Positions 52,479 to 62,896 of a stretch of DNA of 64,000 nt are shown piece after piece. The stretch's first letter is position 1; every line of letters begins with the position of its first letter. This DNA comes from Bacillus sp. REN16. GTDB taxonomy: Bacteria; Bacillota; Bacilli; Bacillales; Bacillaceae_L. The position numbers and the translations under genes were made by a program. The notes below the pieces were generated by a model. It ran no database searches. It worked only from the letters and a program-made list of their open reading frames with translations, and had not been told where the DNA came from. The stretch is taken from NCBI RefSeq assembly GCF_020731355.1, contig NZ_JAJFZK010000005.1, forward strand, positions 124,001 to 188,000, read 5' to 3'.

Positions 52479-53792
52479 ATGAGTACATTTGAAAATTTAT
52501 TAAACAAAATCGAATCTAAAGAAGCCGTAATTGGTGTTGTTGGTTTAGGCTACGTAGGTCTGCCATTAGCGGTTGAAAAAGCTAAAGCAGGCTATAAGGT
52601 AATTGGATTTGATGTACAGCAATCTAGAGTTGACCAGGTTAATCAAGGAATTAACTATATTGGTGATGTTGTTGATGAAGAACTGTCAGAAATGATCAAA
52701 GAAGGCAGACTTGAAGCAACAACTGATTATGAAAAAATCAAAGAAGTTGACACAGTTGCTATCTGTGTACCTACTCCTTTAGATCAACATATGCAACCGG
52801 ACACTTCATATGTAGAAAGTTCTTCAAAGGAAATTGCTAAATACGTACACGAAGGAATGCTAGTTGTACTTGAATCTACTACCTATCCTGGAACAACAGA
52901 GGAAATCGTTAAACCAGCACTTGAAGCAAGTGGTTTAGTAGTTGGAGAAGATATCTTTGTTGCGTATTCACCTGAACGTGTAGATCCAGGGAATAAGCAT
53001 TATAACACGAAAAATACACCAAAGGTAATTGGTGGGATTACAGAAAATTGTACAAAGGTTGCAGCAGCTCTTTATCGTGCGGTTCTTGAAGGAGATGTAC
53101 ATGAGGTTTCAAGTCCAGCCGTTGCTGAAATGGAAAAAATCTTTGAAAACACATTTAGACATATCAACATTGCGTTAGCAAATGAAATGGCTATCTTATG
53201 TAAAAGAATGGGCATTGACGTTTGGGAAGTTATTGATGCAGCAAAAACAAAGCCATACGGATTTATGGCATTTTATCCGGGACCAGGTCTAGGTGGTCAC
53301 TGTATCCCAATTGACCCATTTTATCTAACATGGAAAGCCAGAGAGTATAACTATCATACTCGTCTTATCGAGCTTGCTGGCGAAATTAACAACAGCATGC
53401 CTGAATATGTTGTACAAAAGAGCTTAGAAATCTTAAATGAATATGGAAAACCCCTAAAAGGATCAAAAATAGCTGTTTTAGGTGTTGCATATAAGAAGGA
53501 TATAGATGATTATCGTGAATCTCCTTCCCTTCCGATTATTACAATGTTGCGTGAAAAAGGGGCAGAAGTACTTGTAGTGGATCCATATATCAGTAGCTAT
53601 AAATGTGGTAAGAATTTTGCAGAAACACTGCCTTTAACAAAAGAACTACTTAACCAGAGTGAAATGACCCTTATTTTAACGAACCACAGTGATTTTGATT
53701 ATGACATGATTGTGAAAGAAAGTAAGGTAATATTTGATACTCGTAATGCATTAAAAGAATTTGATAAAAACGAAAATTATTATAAGCTTTAA
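52479..53792 (+). CDS. UDP-N-acetylhexosamine 6-dehydrogenase (WbpA/WecC-like)
   Basis: 437 residues. NAD-binding GVVGLGYVGLPLAVEKAKAG, VAICVPTPLDQHMQPD, SPERVDPGNKHY, the catalytic cysteine in GPGLGGHCIPIDPFYL, and a terminal GVAYKKDIDDYRESP domain. Oxidises UDP-GlcNAc or UDP-ManNAc twice to the uronic acid. Two bases after the Wzz gene. Confidence 0.9.
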   Translation: MSTFENLLNKIESKEAVIGVVGLGYVGLPLAVEKAKAGYKVIGFDVQQSRVDQVNQGINYIGDVVDEELSEMIKEGRLEATTDYEKIKEVDTVAICVPTPLDQHMQPDTSYVESSSKEIAKYVHEGMLVVLESTTYPGTTEEIVKPALEASGLVVGEDIFVAYSPERVDPGNKHYNTKNTPKVIGGITENCTKVAAALYRAVLEGDVHEVSSPAVAEMEKIFENTFRHINIALANEMAILCKRMGIDVWEVIDAAKTKPYGFMAFYPGPGLGGHCIPIDPFYLTWKAREYNYHTRLIELAGEINNSMPEYVVQKSLEILNEYGKPLKGSKIAVLGVAYKKDIDDYRESPSLPIITMLREKGAEVLVVDPYISSYKCGKNFAETLPLTKELLNQSEMTLILTNHSDFDYDMIVKESKVIFDTRNALKEFDKNENYYKL

Positions 53793-53802
53793 TAATTTAG
53801 GG

Positions 53803-53848
53803 GAACTATAAATATAAATAGAGGTATTTATATTTATAGTTCTATTTT
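53803..53848 (+). terminator. Perfect 18-bp AT-rich hairpin
   Basis: GAACTATAAATATAAATA (53803-53820) and its exact reverse complement (53825-53842) flank GAGG, followed by TATTTTATTT. A terminator or attenuator within the operon. Confidence 0.7.
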
Positions 53849-53880
53849 ATTTCTACTATCTTTTTTATAAGAGGTATATT

Positions 53881-55215
53881 ATGAGTGATTCGAAACAATT
53901 CTTAAAAAACACATTAATGACAATTAGCCGCCAAGTATCGGCGATTTTAATAGGCCTCCTTTATACAGTAATCATAGCAAGGGTTTTAGGACCAACTGGC
54001 AACGGAATTTACCAGCTTATCATCTTGTTACCCACTATGTTATTAACCATTTTTAATTTAGGGGTTGGATCTTCTTCTGTTTATTATATAGGCAAGAAGA
54101 ACTATTCCATCGAGGATATCCTAAAAACTAATACAAGAAGTGGAGTATTATTTAGTTTCCTATCTATTATTTTAGGGGCGCTTTTTCTACTGTTTTTTGC
54201 AGGGCAATTTTTCCAGGATGTTGATCCCCTTTATTTATTTGCAATCTTGCTATTGATGCCATTCTTATTTTTGAATGAATATTATTTAGTCATTTTCCAA
54301 GGGAAACAAGACTTCAAGAGCTATAATATGCTTTCCTTATCTAGGCAAATTATTGCACTGCTGTTTACATTTCTATTTCTAGTTATCATCCATCTTGATA
54401 TACTAGGTGCGATCCTTGCTTTTGTTTTTGGTATTCTTGCGCAATATTTATTGTCTCGTTATTATTTAAAAAAGAAGCTTGGTATTCGAATAACTGAAGG
54501 ATCCTATTCAAAGGATTATTTTAAAAAATCGATATCATATGGTATAAAGGCTCATGTTAGTAATATTCTCTCATTTATTAATTATCGTTCCGATATTTTT
54601 ATCATTTCATTTTATATAAACCCTGCTGCTGTCGGGATCTACACTGCAGCTGTTTCTATTGCAGAAAGATTATGGATTGTATCACAGGCCATTTCATCTG
54701 TACTGTTTCCAACGGTGTCATCCCTTGACAGTCAGGATGAAAAGAACCATCTCACCTCAGTTTTAAGTAGAAATGTCCTTTGGCTATCGATAATCGGTGG
54801 ATTAATTTTCTATCTCCTAAGTGATCTGATTATTTTCATTTTATTTGGCAATGAATACATAGAAAGTTCGTTGGCAATCAAATTTCTATTACCTGGCATT
54901 ATTCTTTTTTCTGTGGATCGAATTCTGTCAAATGATTTAGCAGGACGAGGAAAACCAGAAATTAATATGAATGTTTCAATTTTTACAGTCATATCTAATG
55001 TCGTTCTTAATATTATCTTAGTCCCTATATATGGTATAATGGGTGCGGCAATTGCCACTTCAATTACATATAGTCTAGCAACAATCATAAAACTCTTTAT
55101 TTTTAAAAAGCAAACCGGCGTAAAGATAAGTAAACTTTTACTTATTCAATCCGAGGATTATCAATTTTACAAACGGATTCTAAAAAAAGTTAAACGCAGA
55201 AAGGTGTCAACATGA
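53881..55215 (+). CDS. Wzx-type polysaccharide flippase
   Basis: 444 residues, 12 or so membrane helices. Family features: VIIARVLGPTGNGIYQLIIL at the start, YGIKAHVSNILSFINYRSDI in the middle and ISYGIMGAAIATSITYS-like segment near the end (seen as IYGIMGAAIATSITYSLAT). Moves the lipid-linked repeat unit across the membrane. Overlaps the next gene by four bases. Confidence 0.88.
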   Translation: MSDSKQFLKNTLMTISRQVSAILIGLLYTVIIARVLGPTGNGIYQLIILLPTMLLTIFNLGVGSSSVYYIGKKNYSIEDILKTNTRSGVLFSFLSIILGALFLLFFAGQFFQDVDPLYLFAILLLMPFLFLNEYYLVIFQGKQDFKSYNMLSLSRQIIALLFTFLFLVIIHLDILGAILAFVFGILAQYLLSRYYLKKKLGIRITEGSYSKDYFKKSISYGIKAHVSNILSFINYRSDIFIISFYINPAAVGIYTAAVSIAERLWIVSQAISSVLFPTVSSLDSQDEKNHLTSVLSRNVLWLSIIGGLIFYLLSDLIIFILFGNEYIESSLAIKFLLPGIILFSVDRILSNDLAGRGKPEINMNVSIFTVISNVVLNIILVPIYGIMGAAIATSITYSLATIIKLFIFKKQTGVKISKLLLIQSEDYQFYKRILKKVKRRKVST

Positions 55216-56366
55216 GAATTGTTATTGTTCCATCGTGGTATCCAACTGAAGATAACCCCATAAATGGTGTGTTTTTCAAAGAACAAGCGAAAGCACTTCA
55301 AAAAGCTGGTCATGATGTAACTGTGTTGTATCCAGAAATTTGGACGTCTAGAATGTTGAATGTCCCCAAAGGAGATAAAGGTATTTCTTTTGAATTAGAG
55401 GATGGTATTAAAACATACCGTTTCAGGGGGTATAATTTCATACCTGGTCGTGTTCCTTTTTCCACTGCAACCGTGTTTTATTACAGATTACAAAAGTTAT
55501 ATAAAAAATATGTTGATCAAGAGGGGAAACCGGATGTGTTCCACGCTCATTCTTGTTTATGGGCAGGATGGGCTACTGCAAAGCTAACTGAATCGGAAAA
55601 TATTCCTTTTTTACTTACCGAGCATTCATCAGCGTTTATACGGGGGCTTATACGGGCTTATGAAAAAAAGGAAATTTCATATGCTTGCAAAAGGGCTGAA
55701 TTTATCATTTCGGTAGGACCCGGCTTGGCAAAGAAGTTAGAAAGTTATACACAGCCTGAAAAATTAACAATTATCCCCAACATTGTGGATATTGGAAAAT
55801 TTACGATAGATAAAACAAAGCTTGAACATGGTGCCTTTCGCTTTTTTTCGGTTGCATTTTTAAATCATAATAAGGGCATGGATATACTAATTCAATCATT
55901 TGCGAAATATTTCATTAATAAACCAGTGGAACTTGTGATTGGTGGAGATGGGCAAGAACGGCAAGCATTGGAATTGCTTGCCAAAAACCTTGGGGTTGAT
56001 AAGCAGGTACTATTTTTGGGAGAATTGGATAGAGAACAGGTTAGAGATGAAATTCAAAAAGCACATGTATTTGTACTAGCAAGTCGTTTTGAAACATTTG
56101 GAGTCGTTTTTATAGAAGCACTTGCTTGTGGAAAGCCAATCATTTCCACTGCATGTGGGGGACCAGAAATGATTGTTAATGAAATAAATGGAAAGCTAGT
56201 CCAAGTTGAGGATATTGATGGCTTAGGACAAGCCATGAAGTATATGGAAGAAAATTATGATACGTACAATGCAGAAGATATTCGTAATGATTGTGTCTCG
56301 CGATTTAGTGAAGAATCTGTTGTTACAAAAATCACAAAATTATATGAACAGGTTTTGAGGGTGTAA
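55212..56366 (+). CDS. Glycosyltransferase, GT4-type
   Basis: 384 residues. VPSWYPTEDNPINGVFFKEQ at the start; HAHSCLWAGWATAKL; LLTEHSSAFIRGLIRAYE; VIGGDGQERQALELLAKNLG; and the donor-binding ASRFETFGVVFIEALACGKP. Translation coupled to the flippase by the ATGA overlap. Confidence 0.87.
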   Translation: MRIVIVPSWYPTEDNPINGVFFKEQAKALQKAGHDVTVLYPEIWTSRMLNVPKGDKGISFELEDGIKTYRFRGYNFIPGRVPFSTATVFYYRLQKLYKKYVDQEGKPDVFHAHSCLWAGWATAKLTESENIPFLLTEHSSAFIRGLIRAYEKKEISYACKRAEFIISVGPGLAKKLESYTQPEKLTIIPNIVDIGKFTIDKTKLEHGAFRFFSVAFLNHNKGMDILIQSFAKYFINKPVELVIGGDGQERQALELLAKNLGVDKQVLFLGELDREQVRDEIQKAHVFVLASRFETFGVVFIEALACGKPIISTACGGPEMIVNEINGKLVQVEDIDGLGQAMKYMEENYDTYNAEDIRNDCVSRFSEESVVTKITKLYEQVLRV

Positions 56367-56367
56367 G

Positions 56368-57651
56368 ATGAGGAAAAAGATATTTGTTTGTCTATTTTTG
56401 TTCTTTTTAGTTTTTCTAGATCCCTTTTTAATAAATATTCCAATTGGCCCACTTCATGTAACTTTTCTTAGAATTGTTTTAGTCCTGTTTGGATTATATT
56501 TATTCATAAAATATGTATTATTGTTTAATCCTTTGCAAATACAACCAATCAAGCCTGCTTTAGTCTTTTTAATTGGTTGGTTTTTATATGGTGCTATTTC
56601 GATTCTTTGGGCTACTAATAAGGTTGAGGGAATTAAGGAACTCTACTATTTTGGAGTATTCATCCTACTAGTTTTTTCAATTGTTGAAACACTAGATCGT
56701 AAAGATTTATTAAAGTGGATTAATTATTCTTTTATTTTGATCGGTATTGTTACTATTGTCCTCTCACTATTGGAGTTAGCTTTTGATTTTCATCTGAGCA
56801 CTTCACGCTATGTTATTGAAGCTGATACATATGGTGGATTAGGATTAAGGGTAGCAACTGCCTTTTTTTACAATGAAAATGATTTATCTTTATTTCTTGT
56901 CATGATCACACCATTTTTCCTTATTCAATTTAGAAAATATGGTATTCAATTATTTATTCTTGGATTAATCTTCTTTATTATGTTTATGAATGGCTCAAGA
57001 ATTGCTATCCTTGCCTTTTTATTTCAAATTCTTATTTTCTTATTTATGCTATATCGCACACATTTAGTAAATTTTTTAAAGTTTTTACTGATATTTACTC
57101 CACTTTTTATTGGAGTTGTTTTGTATTTTTCTGGAGATATAGTTGATAAGATTATTGAAATTACAGGTATTGCTGCACACGGATCTACAAGTGCAAGAAT
57201 AAATTTAATTTTGACTGGTATAAATTCCATTCTGGATTCCTTCTTATTTGGAGTAGGTGCCGGAAATTTTCAATTTCATGTAAACGGATTGTATGATACA
57301 AATGGAATTGTAAATCCACATAATTGGTGGCTTGAGGTTAGTACAAATTATGGTGTAGACGTCTTTGTCTTTTACTTGGCCTTTCTCATATTTCTATTTA
57401 GAAAGCTATGGCAAATTTATAAACAAAATAATGAGGCTTCATTGTTAGCTTTTTGTCTACTTTTAAGCTATGTTGGCTTTGTGATTGCTTGCATCGGACC
57501 TAGCCGATTATTTTACTTTTGGCCAATGTGGCTATTATATGGTGCAACATTAGCATTTATAAATGCAACGAATCAAAAAGAAGGACATGTTAAAGACTTT
57601 ACCCAACATTCCAAAATAAAGCCTAGGAAAATTGATTTAATAAAGGAATGA
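56368..57651 (+). CDS. Wzy-type O-antigen polymerase/ligase
   Basis: 427 residues, about ten membrane helices. A Wzy_C/O-antigen ligase segment with MNGSRIAILAFLFQILI, the periplasmic-type loop GAGNFQFHVNGLYDTNG and NPHNWWLEVSTNYGVDVF. Joins repeat units outside the membrane. Begins one base after the previous stop codon. Confidence 0.85.
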   Translation: MRKKIFVCLFLFFLVFLDPFLINIPIGPLHVTFLRIVLVLFGLYLFIKYVLLFNPLQIQPIKPALVFLIGWFLYGAISILWATNKVEGIKELYYFGVFILLVFSIVETLDRKDLLKWINYSFILIGIVTIVLSLLELAFDFHLSTSRYVIEADTYGGLGLRVATAFFYNENDLSLFLVMITPFFLIQFRKYGIQLFILGLIFFIMFMNGSRIAILAFLFQILIFLFMLYRTHLVNFLKFLLIFTPLFIGVVLYFSGDIVDKIIEITGIAAHGSTSARINLILTGINSILDSFLFGVGAGNFQFHVNGLYDTNGIVNPHNWWLEVSTNYGVDVFVFYLAFLIFLFRKLWQIYKQNNEASLLAFCLLLSYVGFVIACIGPSRLFYFWPMWLLYGATLAFINATNQKEGHVKDFTQHSKIKPRKIDLIKE

Positions 57652-57658
57652 TTATTTT

Positions 57659-58753
57659 ATGCATATTTGTTTTCTCGCACCTGCAAATTCAATACATACA
57701 GTTAGATGGGTTAACTCTTTAGTGGAGAGAAATCATAAATTGACTTTATTAACTATGCACCCACCGGCAGAACATAAAATCGACTCACGAATCCAAATTA
57801 TTGTGTTGCCATTTAAAGCACCACTGGGGTATTATTTGAATGTTTTAAAAGCAAAGAAAGTAATTTCAGAACTAAAACCGGATATTCTTAATACTCATTA
57901 TGCAAGTGGTTATGGAACCCTATCTAGGTTTTTGAACTATAAACCAACATTATTATCCGTATGGGGAAGTGATGTATATGACTTCCCGTATGAAAGTCCA
58001 TCCAAACGGAAAATCTTGATAAAAAATTTAAAAGTTGCTGATCGATTAGCTTCAACAAGTCAGGTCATGAAAAAACAAACTGAACAGTTTTGTCCAAAGG
58101 AAATGAAGATTGAAGTCACTCCTTTTGGTGTTGATATGAATCGATTTAAACCTAATAAGGATGGCAAAAATGATACCAAGATCACTATCGGAATGATTAA
58201 AGCATTAGAGTCAAAATATGGTCCTGAATATTTGATTGAGGGTGTACATCTATTACTAAACCGGTTAAAAGAGGAATACAAATATGAGGTTGCAGATCAA
58301 ATAAAGCTTTTAGTTGTTGGGAAAGGATCGCGGCTTCATGAATTACAAAAACTGGTTAAAGACTACCACATGGAGGATATTGTTACATTTACTGGCGCGG
58401 TTCCTCACACAGAAGTTCCTTCATATTTAAATAAAATAGATATATATTGTGCTCCGAGTACACTAGATAGTGAGAGCTTCGGTGTTGCAATAGTTGAGGC
58501 CTCTGCTTCTGGAATACCTGTCATTGTAAGTAATGTTGGAGGGTTACCTGAGGTAGTTAAGGATCAAGAAACTGGTTTTGTAGTTAAGCCGAAGAATGCG
58601 AAAGAAATCTCAGAAAAATTGTATGAGCTTGTTATGGATAAAGAAAAAAGAGAGCGATTTGGAGAACAAGGTAGAATTTATACACAATCTTTATATGATT
58701 GGGAGAAAAATGTTACGGTAATGGAATCCATTTATAAGGATATGACTAGTTGA
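57659..58753 (+). CDS. Glycosyltransferase, GT4-type
   Basis: 364 residues. [19 protein letters not shown] at the start, [36 protein letters not shown], and the donor-binding [20 protein letters not shown]. Overlaps the ribosome binding region of galU by four bases. Confidence 0.87.
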   Translation: MHICFLAPANSIHTVRWVNSLVERNHKLTLLTMHPPAEHKIDSRIQIIVLPFKAPLGYYLNVLKAKKVISELKPDILNTHYASGYGTLSRFLNYKPTLLSVWGSDVYDFPYESPSKRKILIKNLKVADRLASTSQVMKKQTEQFCPKEMKIEVTPFGVDMNRFKPNKDGKNDTKITIGMIKALESKYGPEYLIEGVHLLLNRLKEEYKYEVADQIKLLVVGKGSRLHELQKLVKDYHMEDIVTFTGAVPHTEVPSYLNKIDIYCAPSTLDSESFGVAIVEASASGIPVIVSNVGGLPEVVKDQETGFVVKPKNAKEISEKLYELVMDKEKRERFGEQGRIYTQSLYDWEKNVTVMESIYKDMTS

Positions 58754-58767
58754 AAGGAGTGGTTGGT

Positions 58768-59643
58768 ATGAAGGTAAGAAAGGCGATTATTCCAGCAGCT
58801 GGGTTAGGAACAAGGTTTCTACCTGCAACAAAGGCTCAACCAAAAGAAATGCTTCCAATTGTCGACAAACCAACAATCCAATATATTGTTGAAGAAGCCA
58901 TTGAATCGGGTATTGAAGATATTATTATAGTCACTGGCAGGGGAAAACGATCAATTGAAGATCATTTCGATAAGGCGTATGAATTGGAAGATACCCTAGC
59001 AAAAAAAGAAAAATACGATCTTTTAGAACAGGTGCAGTCGGTTGCGAATTTTGCAAACATCCATTACATTCGCCAAAAAGAACCAAAAGGATTGGGACAT
59101 GCTATTTATTGTGCTAGTCGTTTTATTGGCAATGAACCATTTGCTGTACTATTAGGTGACGATATTGTACAGTCTGAAACTCCAACATTAAAGCAGCTTA
59201 TTGATATATATGATTCATTTCAATCACCGGTAATTGGTGTGCAGCCTGTTGAAGAATCTGACGTTTCCAAGTACGGGATTATTCAAATCAAACATCAGCT
59301 TTCTAATAAGCTTTTTGAGTTAAGCTCATTAGTAGAAAAGCCTGCTGTTAATGAAGCTCCATCTAATTATGCAATTATGGGACGCTATGTGTTAACCCCA
59401 GAAATTTTTAATATCCTTGAAAATCAAAAGCCAGGTAAAGGTGAAGAAATCCAGCTTACAGATGCAATTAACCGTTTAAATGATCTGGAAAAGGTATTAG
59501 CCTTACATTTTGATGGGAAAAGGTATGATATAGGTGATAAGTTAAGCTTTATTCAAGCAACAATTGAAATAGCATTAAGTAGACAAGAATTTTCAGACGA
59601 ACTTAAAGAGTATTTAATTAAATTAACTAAAAGCTTCTCTTAA
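58768..59643 (+). CDS. galU: UTP-glucose-1-phosphate uridylyltransferase
   Basis: 291 residues. Nucleotidyl transferase motif [20 protein letters not shown], then [30 protein letters not shown] and a terminal [12 protein letters not shown]. Makes UDP-glucose for polymer synthesis. An in-frame TTG at 58750 precedes AAAGGAG; the ATG at 58768, eight bases after GGAG, is chosen. Followed by a terminator. Confidence 0.93.
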   Translation: MKVRKAIIPAAGLGTRFLPATKAQPKEMLPIVDKPTIQYIVEEAIESGIEDIIIVTGRGKRSIEDHFDKAYELEDTLAKKEKYDLLEQVQSVANFANIHYIRQKEPKGLGHAIYCASRFIGNEPFAVLLGDDIVQSETPTLKQLIDIYDSFQSPVIGVQPVEESDVSKYGIIQIKHQLSNKLFELSSLVEKPAVNEAPSNYAIMGRYVLTPEIFNILENQKPGKGEEIQLTDAINRLNDLEKVLALHFDGKRYDIGDKLSFIQATIEIALSRQEFSDELKEYLIKLTKSFS

Positions 59644-59670
59644 GACTCATTGTGAGTCTTCTTTTTTTTG
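59642..59670 (+). terminator. Terminator of the polysaccharide operon
   Basis: AAGACTCA and TGAGTCTT pair around TTG, followed by CTTTTTTTT. Confidence 0.88.
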
Positions 59671-59777
59671 GATATTTTTTGGTATTTCTTTGAGTCTAAG
59701 AATCATGTATTCTATCAAAGGGTCATTGTATTGAGATGACAAAAACACACAAGTTTTTATAAAAAATATGTCTGATT

Positions 59778-59808
59778 TTGACACATTGTCGTGTAAATTA
59801 GATATAAT
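59778..59808 (+). promoter_or_regulatory. Promoter of the glucosaminidase gene
   Basis: Perfect TTGACA (59778-59783) and perfect TATAAT (59803-59808). The spacer is 19 bp, longer than optimal. Confidence 0.6.
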
Positions 59809-59827
59809 AAGAGGCTAGGAGGGAGTG

Positions 59828-62812
59828 ATGATGATAAAAATAAATAAAAAACTAATTTTGCTAGTTTCCTTGTTGTACGCTTTTTGTTTTTTACTTGGTG
59901 TTCCTGGAATAACAATGGCAGAAGAATCATTTGAAATTCAAGAACCTCAAAGTAATATTGAAACGTTTGAAAACCAAGAAAATTTAAATGAACAGGTTGA
60001 ACAAACGCAGACTTTAGTGAAGGTGACTGATGACATCCAATTACAAAATGAGGAAGGTCAAGTAGTCGGGAGCTTATTAAAAAATGCAATTGTCTACGTT
60101 AATCAAGATCAAGAAGGACATTATTATTTTCAATTTGGAAATCAAAATATAAATGTCGAACACCTATCTCTTGAGCCCATTGATGATGCAGAAACTAGTT
60201 ACTATGAAAATAGTTCTGACCTTTCAGAATTTGTGGTTTCAGAACTCACTGATGTTTATTCGGAGGATCTAACTTCTGTTATTGGGGTAGTAGAATCTAC
60301 TCAAACTTTTAGAATTCATGAGGAAAATGAAACAGAAGTCACAATCATCTTTGGTCATGTTCTTGGTAAAATAGTAAAAGCTGAGGATAAGGAAGAAAGT
60401 GAAAGTGAAGAATCAAGCACCACTATTGATGAAGTAGAAAAAGAGGAAGAAGAAGTTATTTCTGATTCATCTAATATCGAAAAAGAAGAAGTTCCACAAA
60501 ATATAATAACTACACAGTCTATTAAAAAGCAAAGTATAGAAAAGACTGTAACACAACCGGTATTTACTGGTAGTGAAAAATACTTTCAATCAATTGGATC
60601 TGGTGTTCCCATTTATTTGAATGAAAATGGTTCTAATGTAAAGGTTGGAGAACTGATTGAGGGACAAGAATATGTTATTCTTAATCAAATTGATGGTTTT
60701 GTTCGAATTCATTTTGGAAATCAAAATGCATATGTTAGAAAGTCATCTATTCAACCCAGTAATGGAACCTCAATTAAAAATCTGAATAAGGGTTTGTTAA
60801 ATTCAAACAGGTATTTTACAGCAAATCGGAATTTACCAGTATATGACAATACTTCCGGTAGGTTAGTAGAATTTGCAAAAATCCAGTATGGGGAGACATA
60901 TCCTGTAATCAGACAATCATCTACCGAATGGTTTGAAGTGGATCTTGGTGGAAGAATTGGTTATGTGTATATACCACATGTAACTCCTATTCTGAATACT
61001 TCAGATAAGTACTTTAAAGTCGTAAATGATGGAACTTATGTATATGTAAATCAAAATGGCAAAAGTATTCCCGTTGCAAAATTAGCACCAGGTCAAGAAT
61101 ATTCAATACTCGGCCATATTACTGGATTTGTAAGAATAAAATATGGTTCTTCTATTGCATATGTCAGAAATGGTGAAATTGCGCCTTCTAAAGGGACTAG
61201 CATTAAAAATGGTAATAGCTCCGCAACAAACTCAGGTGAATCTATTAGAGCTAGACAAAATCTTGTAGTTTATGATAATACCTCTGGTAGTCTTGTTGAA
61301 ATGGGAACTATAAATCCAGGCGAATACTACCCATTCATTAGGCAAACGTCTACTTATTGGTTAGAAGTAGACTTTGGAGGAAGAATTGGTTATGTATACA
61401 AGCCCCATCTTGAAATGTTCTTTTCATCCGATGATAAATATTTTCAATCACTCTTTAGTGATGTAAATATTTATTTGAACGAAAATGGTAAAAATGTTAA
61501 AGTTGGAAATTTGGTTAAGGAACAACAATATGTAATTCAAAGCTGGATTGATAGTTTTATTAAAATTCAATACGGTCATGGAATCGCTTATGTTAGGACA
61601 AGTGATGTTCATCCAGCCACTGGTGGCGGATTACGTGGTGTTGATCCTGGTAAAGAAGTGTCGACCAAGACATTTACAACTGTTAAAAAGACTTCTGTTG
61701 TAACTGAAGGTGATTTAGTTGAATTTGCAACTCTTGAACCAGGATTGACCTATCCAATTATTCGTCAATCTTCTAGCAAATGGCTTGAGGTTTCAATTGG
61801 TGGAAGAATCGGATATATTTATAAACCGGATGTTCAAATTGGACCATTTATTTCATATGTATATAACCAATATGGTCTTTCTTTAGAGGAGTCATTAGCT
61901 AAACAAATGGCTTCATCTCCACCACCGCAAACTGATAAGTATTATGATACATTTGTCTCTAAAGAATATATCCGATTGGATTCTACTGATCCAACGATTG
62001 GATATGTTACAGCTGGTACATTGAATGCCAGAGGTGGAGCTTCAACAAACTATTGGATTGTTGCAAAGCTTAGCATGGATACAAAAGTTAAGATTATTAA
62101 AGAAGTTAATGGTTGGTATCAAATTGAACACAATGCTACGTGGAAAAATGCGAGTCCGGAAGATACTCTCTACTATTTAAATCCAAATACCTTCAGTCGT
62201 GAGTCAGCAGCATTTTATCAGTTCATGAAATTATCTGGAACTGCTGGTGTTACTGCAAGTGAGGTAAATGAGAAAATTCTTAAGGATAAAGGCATCTTGA
62301 CTGGCAGGGCAGATGCTTTTATTGAGGCAGGACAGCTATATAATATTAATGAAATTTATTTATTATCACATGCATTACACGAGACTGGAAACGGTAAGTC
62401 CCAACTTGCTTCAGGTGTTAAGATTAATAGGAAATATAATGATAAGGGTCAATTGATTATCGATATTTTAGATTCTTCCGCTGCTTCATATGATACTATC
62501 GTATATAATATGTACGGTATTGGAGCTGCTGATTCATGTGCACTAAAATGTGGCGTTGAAAAGGCTTATTATGAAGGATGGACTACTCCGGATAAGGCAA
62601 TAATAGGTGGAGCTAAGTTCATTGCGGAAAAATATGTTCATAATCAAAAGGATACCTTGTATAAGATGAAATGGAATCCAGATACTCCAGGAGCATATTT
62701 GTATGCAACTGATATCGGCTGGGCTATTAAGCAGACAAGCAGAATTTATGATTTGTATCGTTTGATAGATGGCTATTCAATTACATTTGAAATTCCAGAA
62801 TATCGAAAGTAA
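59828..62812 (+). CDS. Secreted glucosaminidase with alternating SH3-like wall-binding repeats
   Basis: 994 residues with an N-terminal signal peptide (LILLVSLLYAFCFLLGVPG). An acidic linker follows, then three tandem A-B pairs of SH3-like modules starting near residues 248, 392 and 535. Period about 144: A modules KYFQSIGSGVPIYLNENG, B modules NLPVYDNTSGRLVEFAKIQ and GGRIGYVY. A last SH3 domain (about 731, TLNARGGASTNYWIVAKL) precedes the catalytic domain near residue 836, with ALHETGNGKSQLASGVKI holding the probable catalytic Glu of the GH73-type fold. Cuts GlcNAc-MurNAc bonds of peptidoglycan; an autolysin. The start is one of the two ATGs after AGGAGGGAG (59828 or 59831). Confidence 0.85.
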   Translation: MMIKINKKLILLVSLLYAFCFLLGVPGITMAEESFEIQEPQSNIETFENQENLNEQVEQTQTLVKVTDDIQLQNEEGQVVGSLLKNAIVYVNQDQEGHYYFQFGNQNINVEHLSLEPIDDAETSYYENSSDLSEFVVSELTDVYSEDLTSVIGVVESTQTFRIHEENETEVTIIFGHVLGKIVKAEDKEESESEESSTTIDEVEKEEEEVISDSSNIEKEEVPQNIITTQSIKKQSIEKTVTQPVFTGSEKYFQSIGSGVPIYLNENGSNVKVGELIEGQEYVILNQIDGFVRIHFGNQNAYVRKSSIQPSNGTSIKNLNKGLLNSNRYFTANRNLPVYDNTSGRLVEFAKIQYGETYPVIRQSSTEWFEVDLGGRIGYVYIPHVTPILNTSDKYFKVVNDGTYVYVNQNGKSIPVAKLAPGQEYSILGHITGFVRIKYGSSIAYVRNGEIAPSKGTSIKNGNSSATNSGESIRARQNLVVYDNTSGSLVEMGTINPGEYYPFIRQTSTYWLEVDFGGRIGYVYKPHLEMFFSSDDKYFQSLFSDVNIYLNENGKNVKVGNLVKEQQYVIQSWIDSFIKIQYGHGIAYVRTSDVHPATGGGLRGVDPGKEVSTKTFTTVKKTSVVTEGDLVEFATLEPGLTYPIIRQSSSKWLEVSIGGRIGYIYKPDVQIGPFISYVYNQYGLSLEESLAKQMASSPPPQTDKYYDTFVSKEYIRLDSTDPTIGYVTAGTLNARGGASTNYWIVAKLSMDTKVKIIKEVNGWYQIEHNATWKNASPEDTLYYLNPNTFSRESAAFYQFMKLSGTAGVTASEVNEKILKDKGILTGRADAFIEAGQLYNINEIYLLSHALHETGNGKSQLASGVKINRKYNDKGQLIIDILDSSAASYDTIVYNMYGIGAADSCALKCGVEKAYYEGWTTPDKAIIGGAKFIAEKYVHNQKDTLYKMKWNPDTPGAYLYATDIGWAIKQTSRIYDLYRLIDGYSITFEIPEYRK

Positions 62813-62815
62813 TGT

Positions 62816-62852
62816 AAAGAGACCAATCCGTAAAAAGATTGGTCTCTTTCAT
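62816..62852 (+). terminator. Terminator of the glucosaminidase gene
   Basis: AAAGAGACCAATC pairs with GATTGGTCTCTTT around CGTAAAAA, followed by a T-rich tract. Confidence 0.85.
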
Positions 62853-62857
62853 TTTTT

Positions 62858-62891
62858 GGAAATAAAAAAGAAACCCACAAAAAGTGGGTTT
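62858..62891 (-). terminator. Terminator of the LCP gene
   Basis: AAACCCAC (62871-62878) and GTGGGTTT (62884-62891) around five A. On the minus strand the stem is followed by CTTTTTTATT. Confidence 0.8.
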
Positions 62892-62896
62892 AAAGA

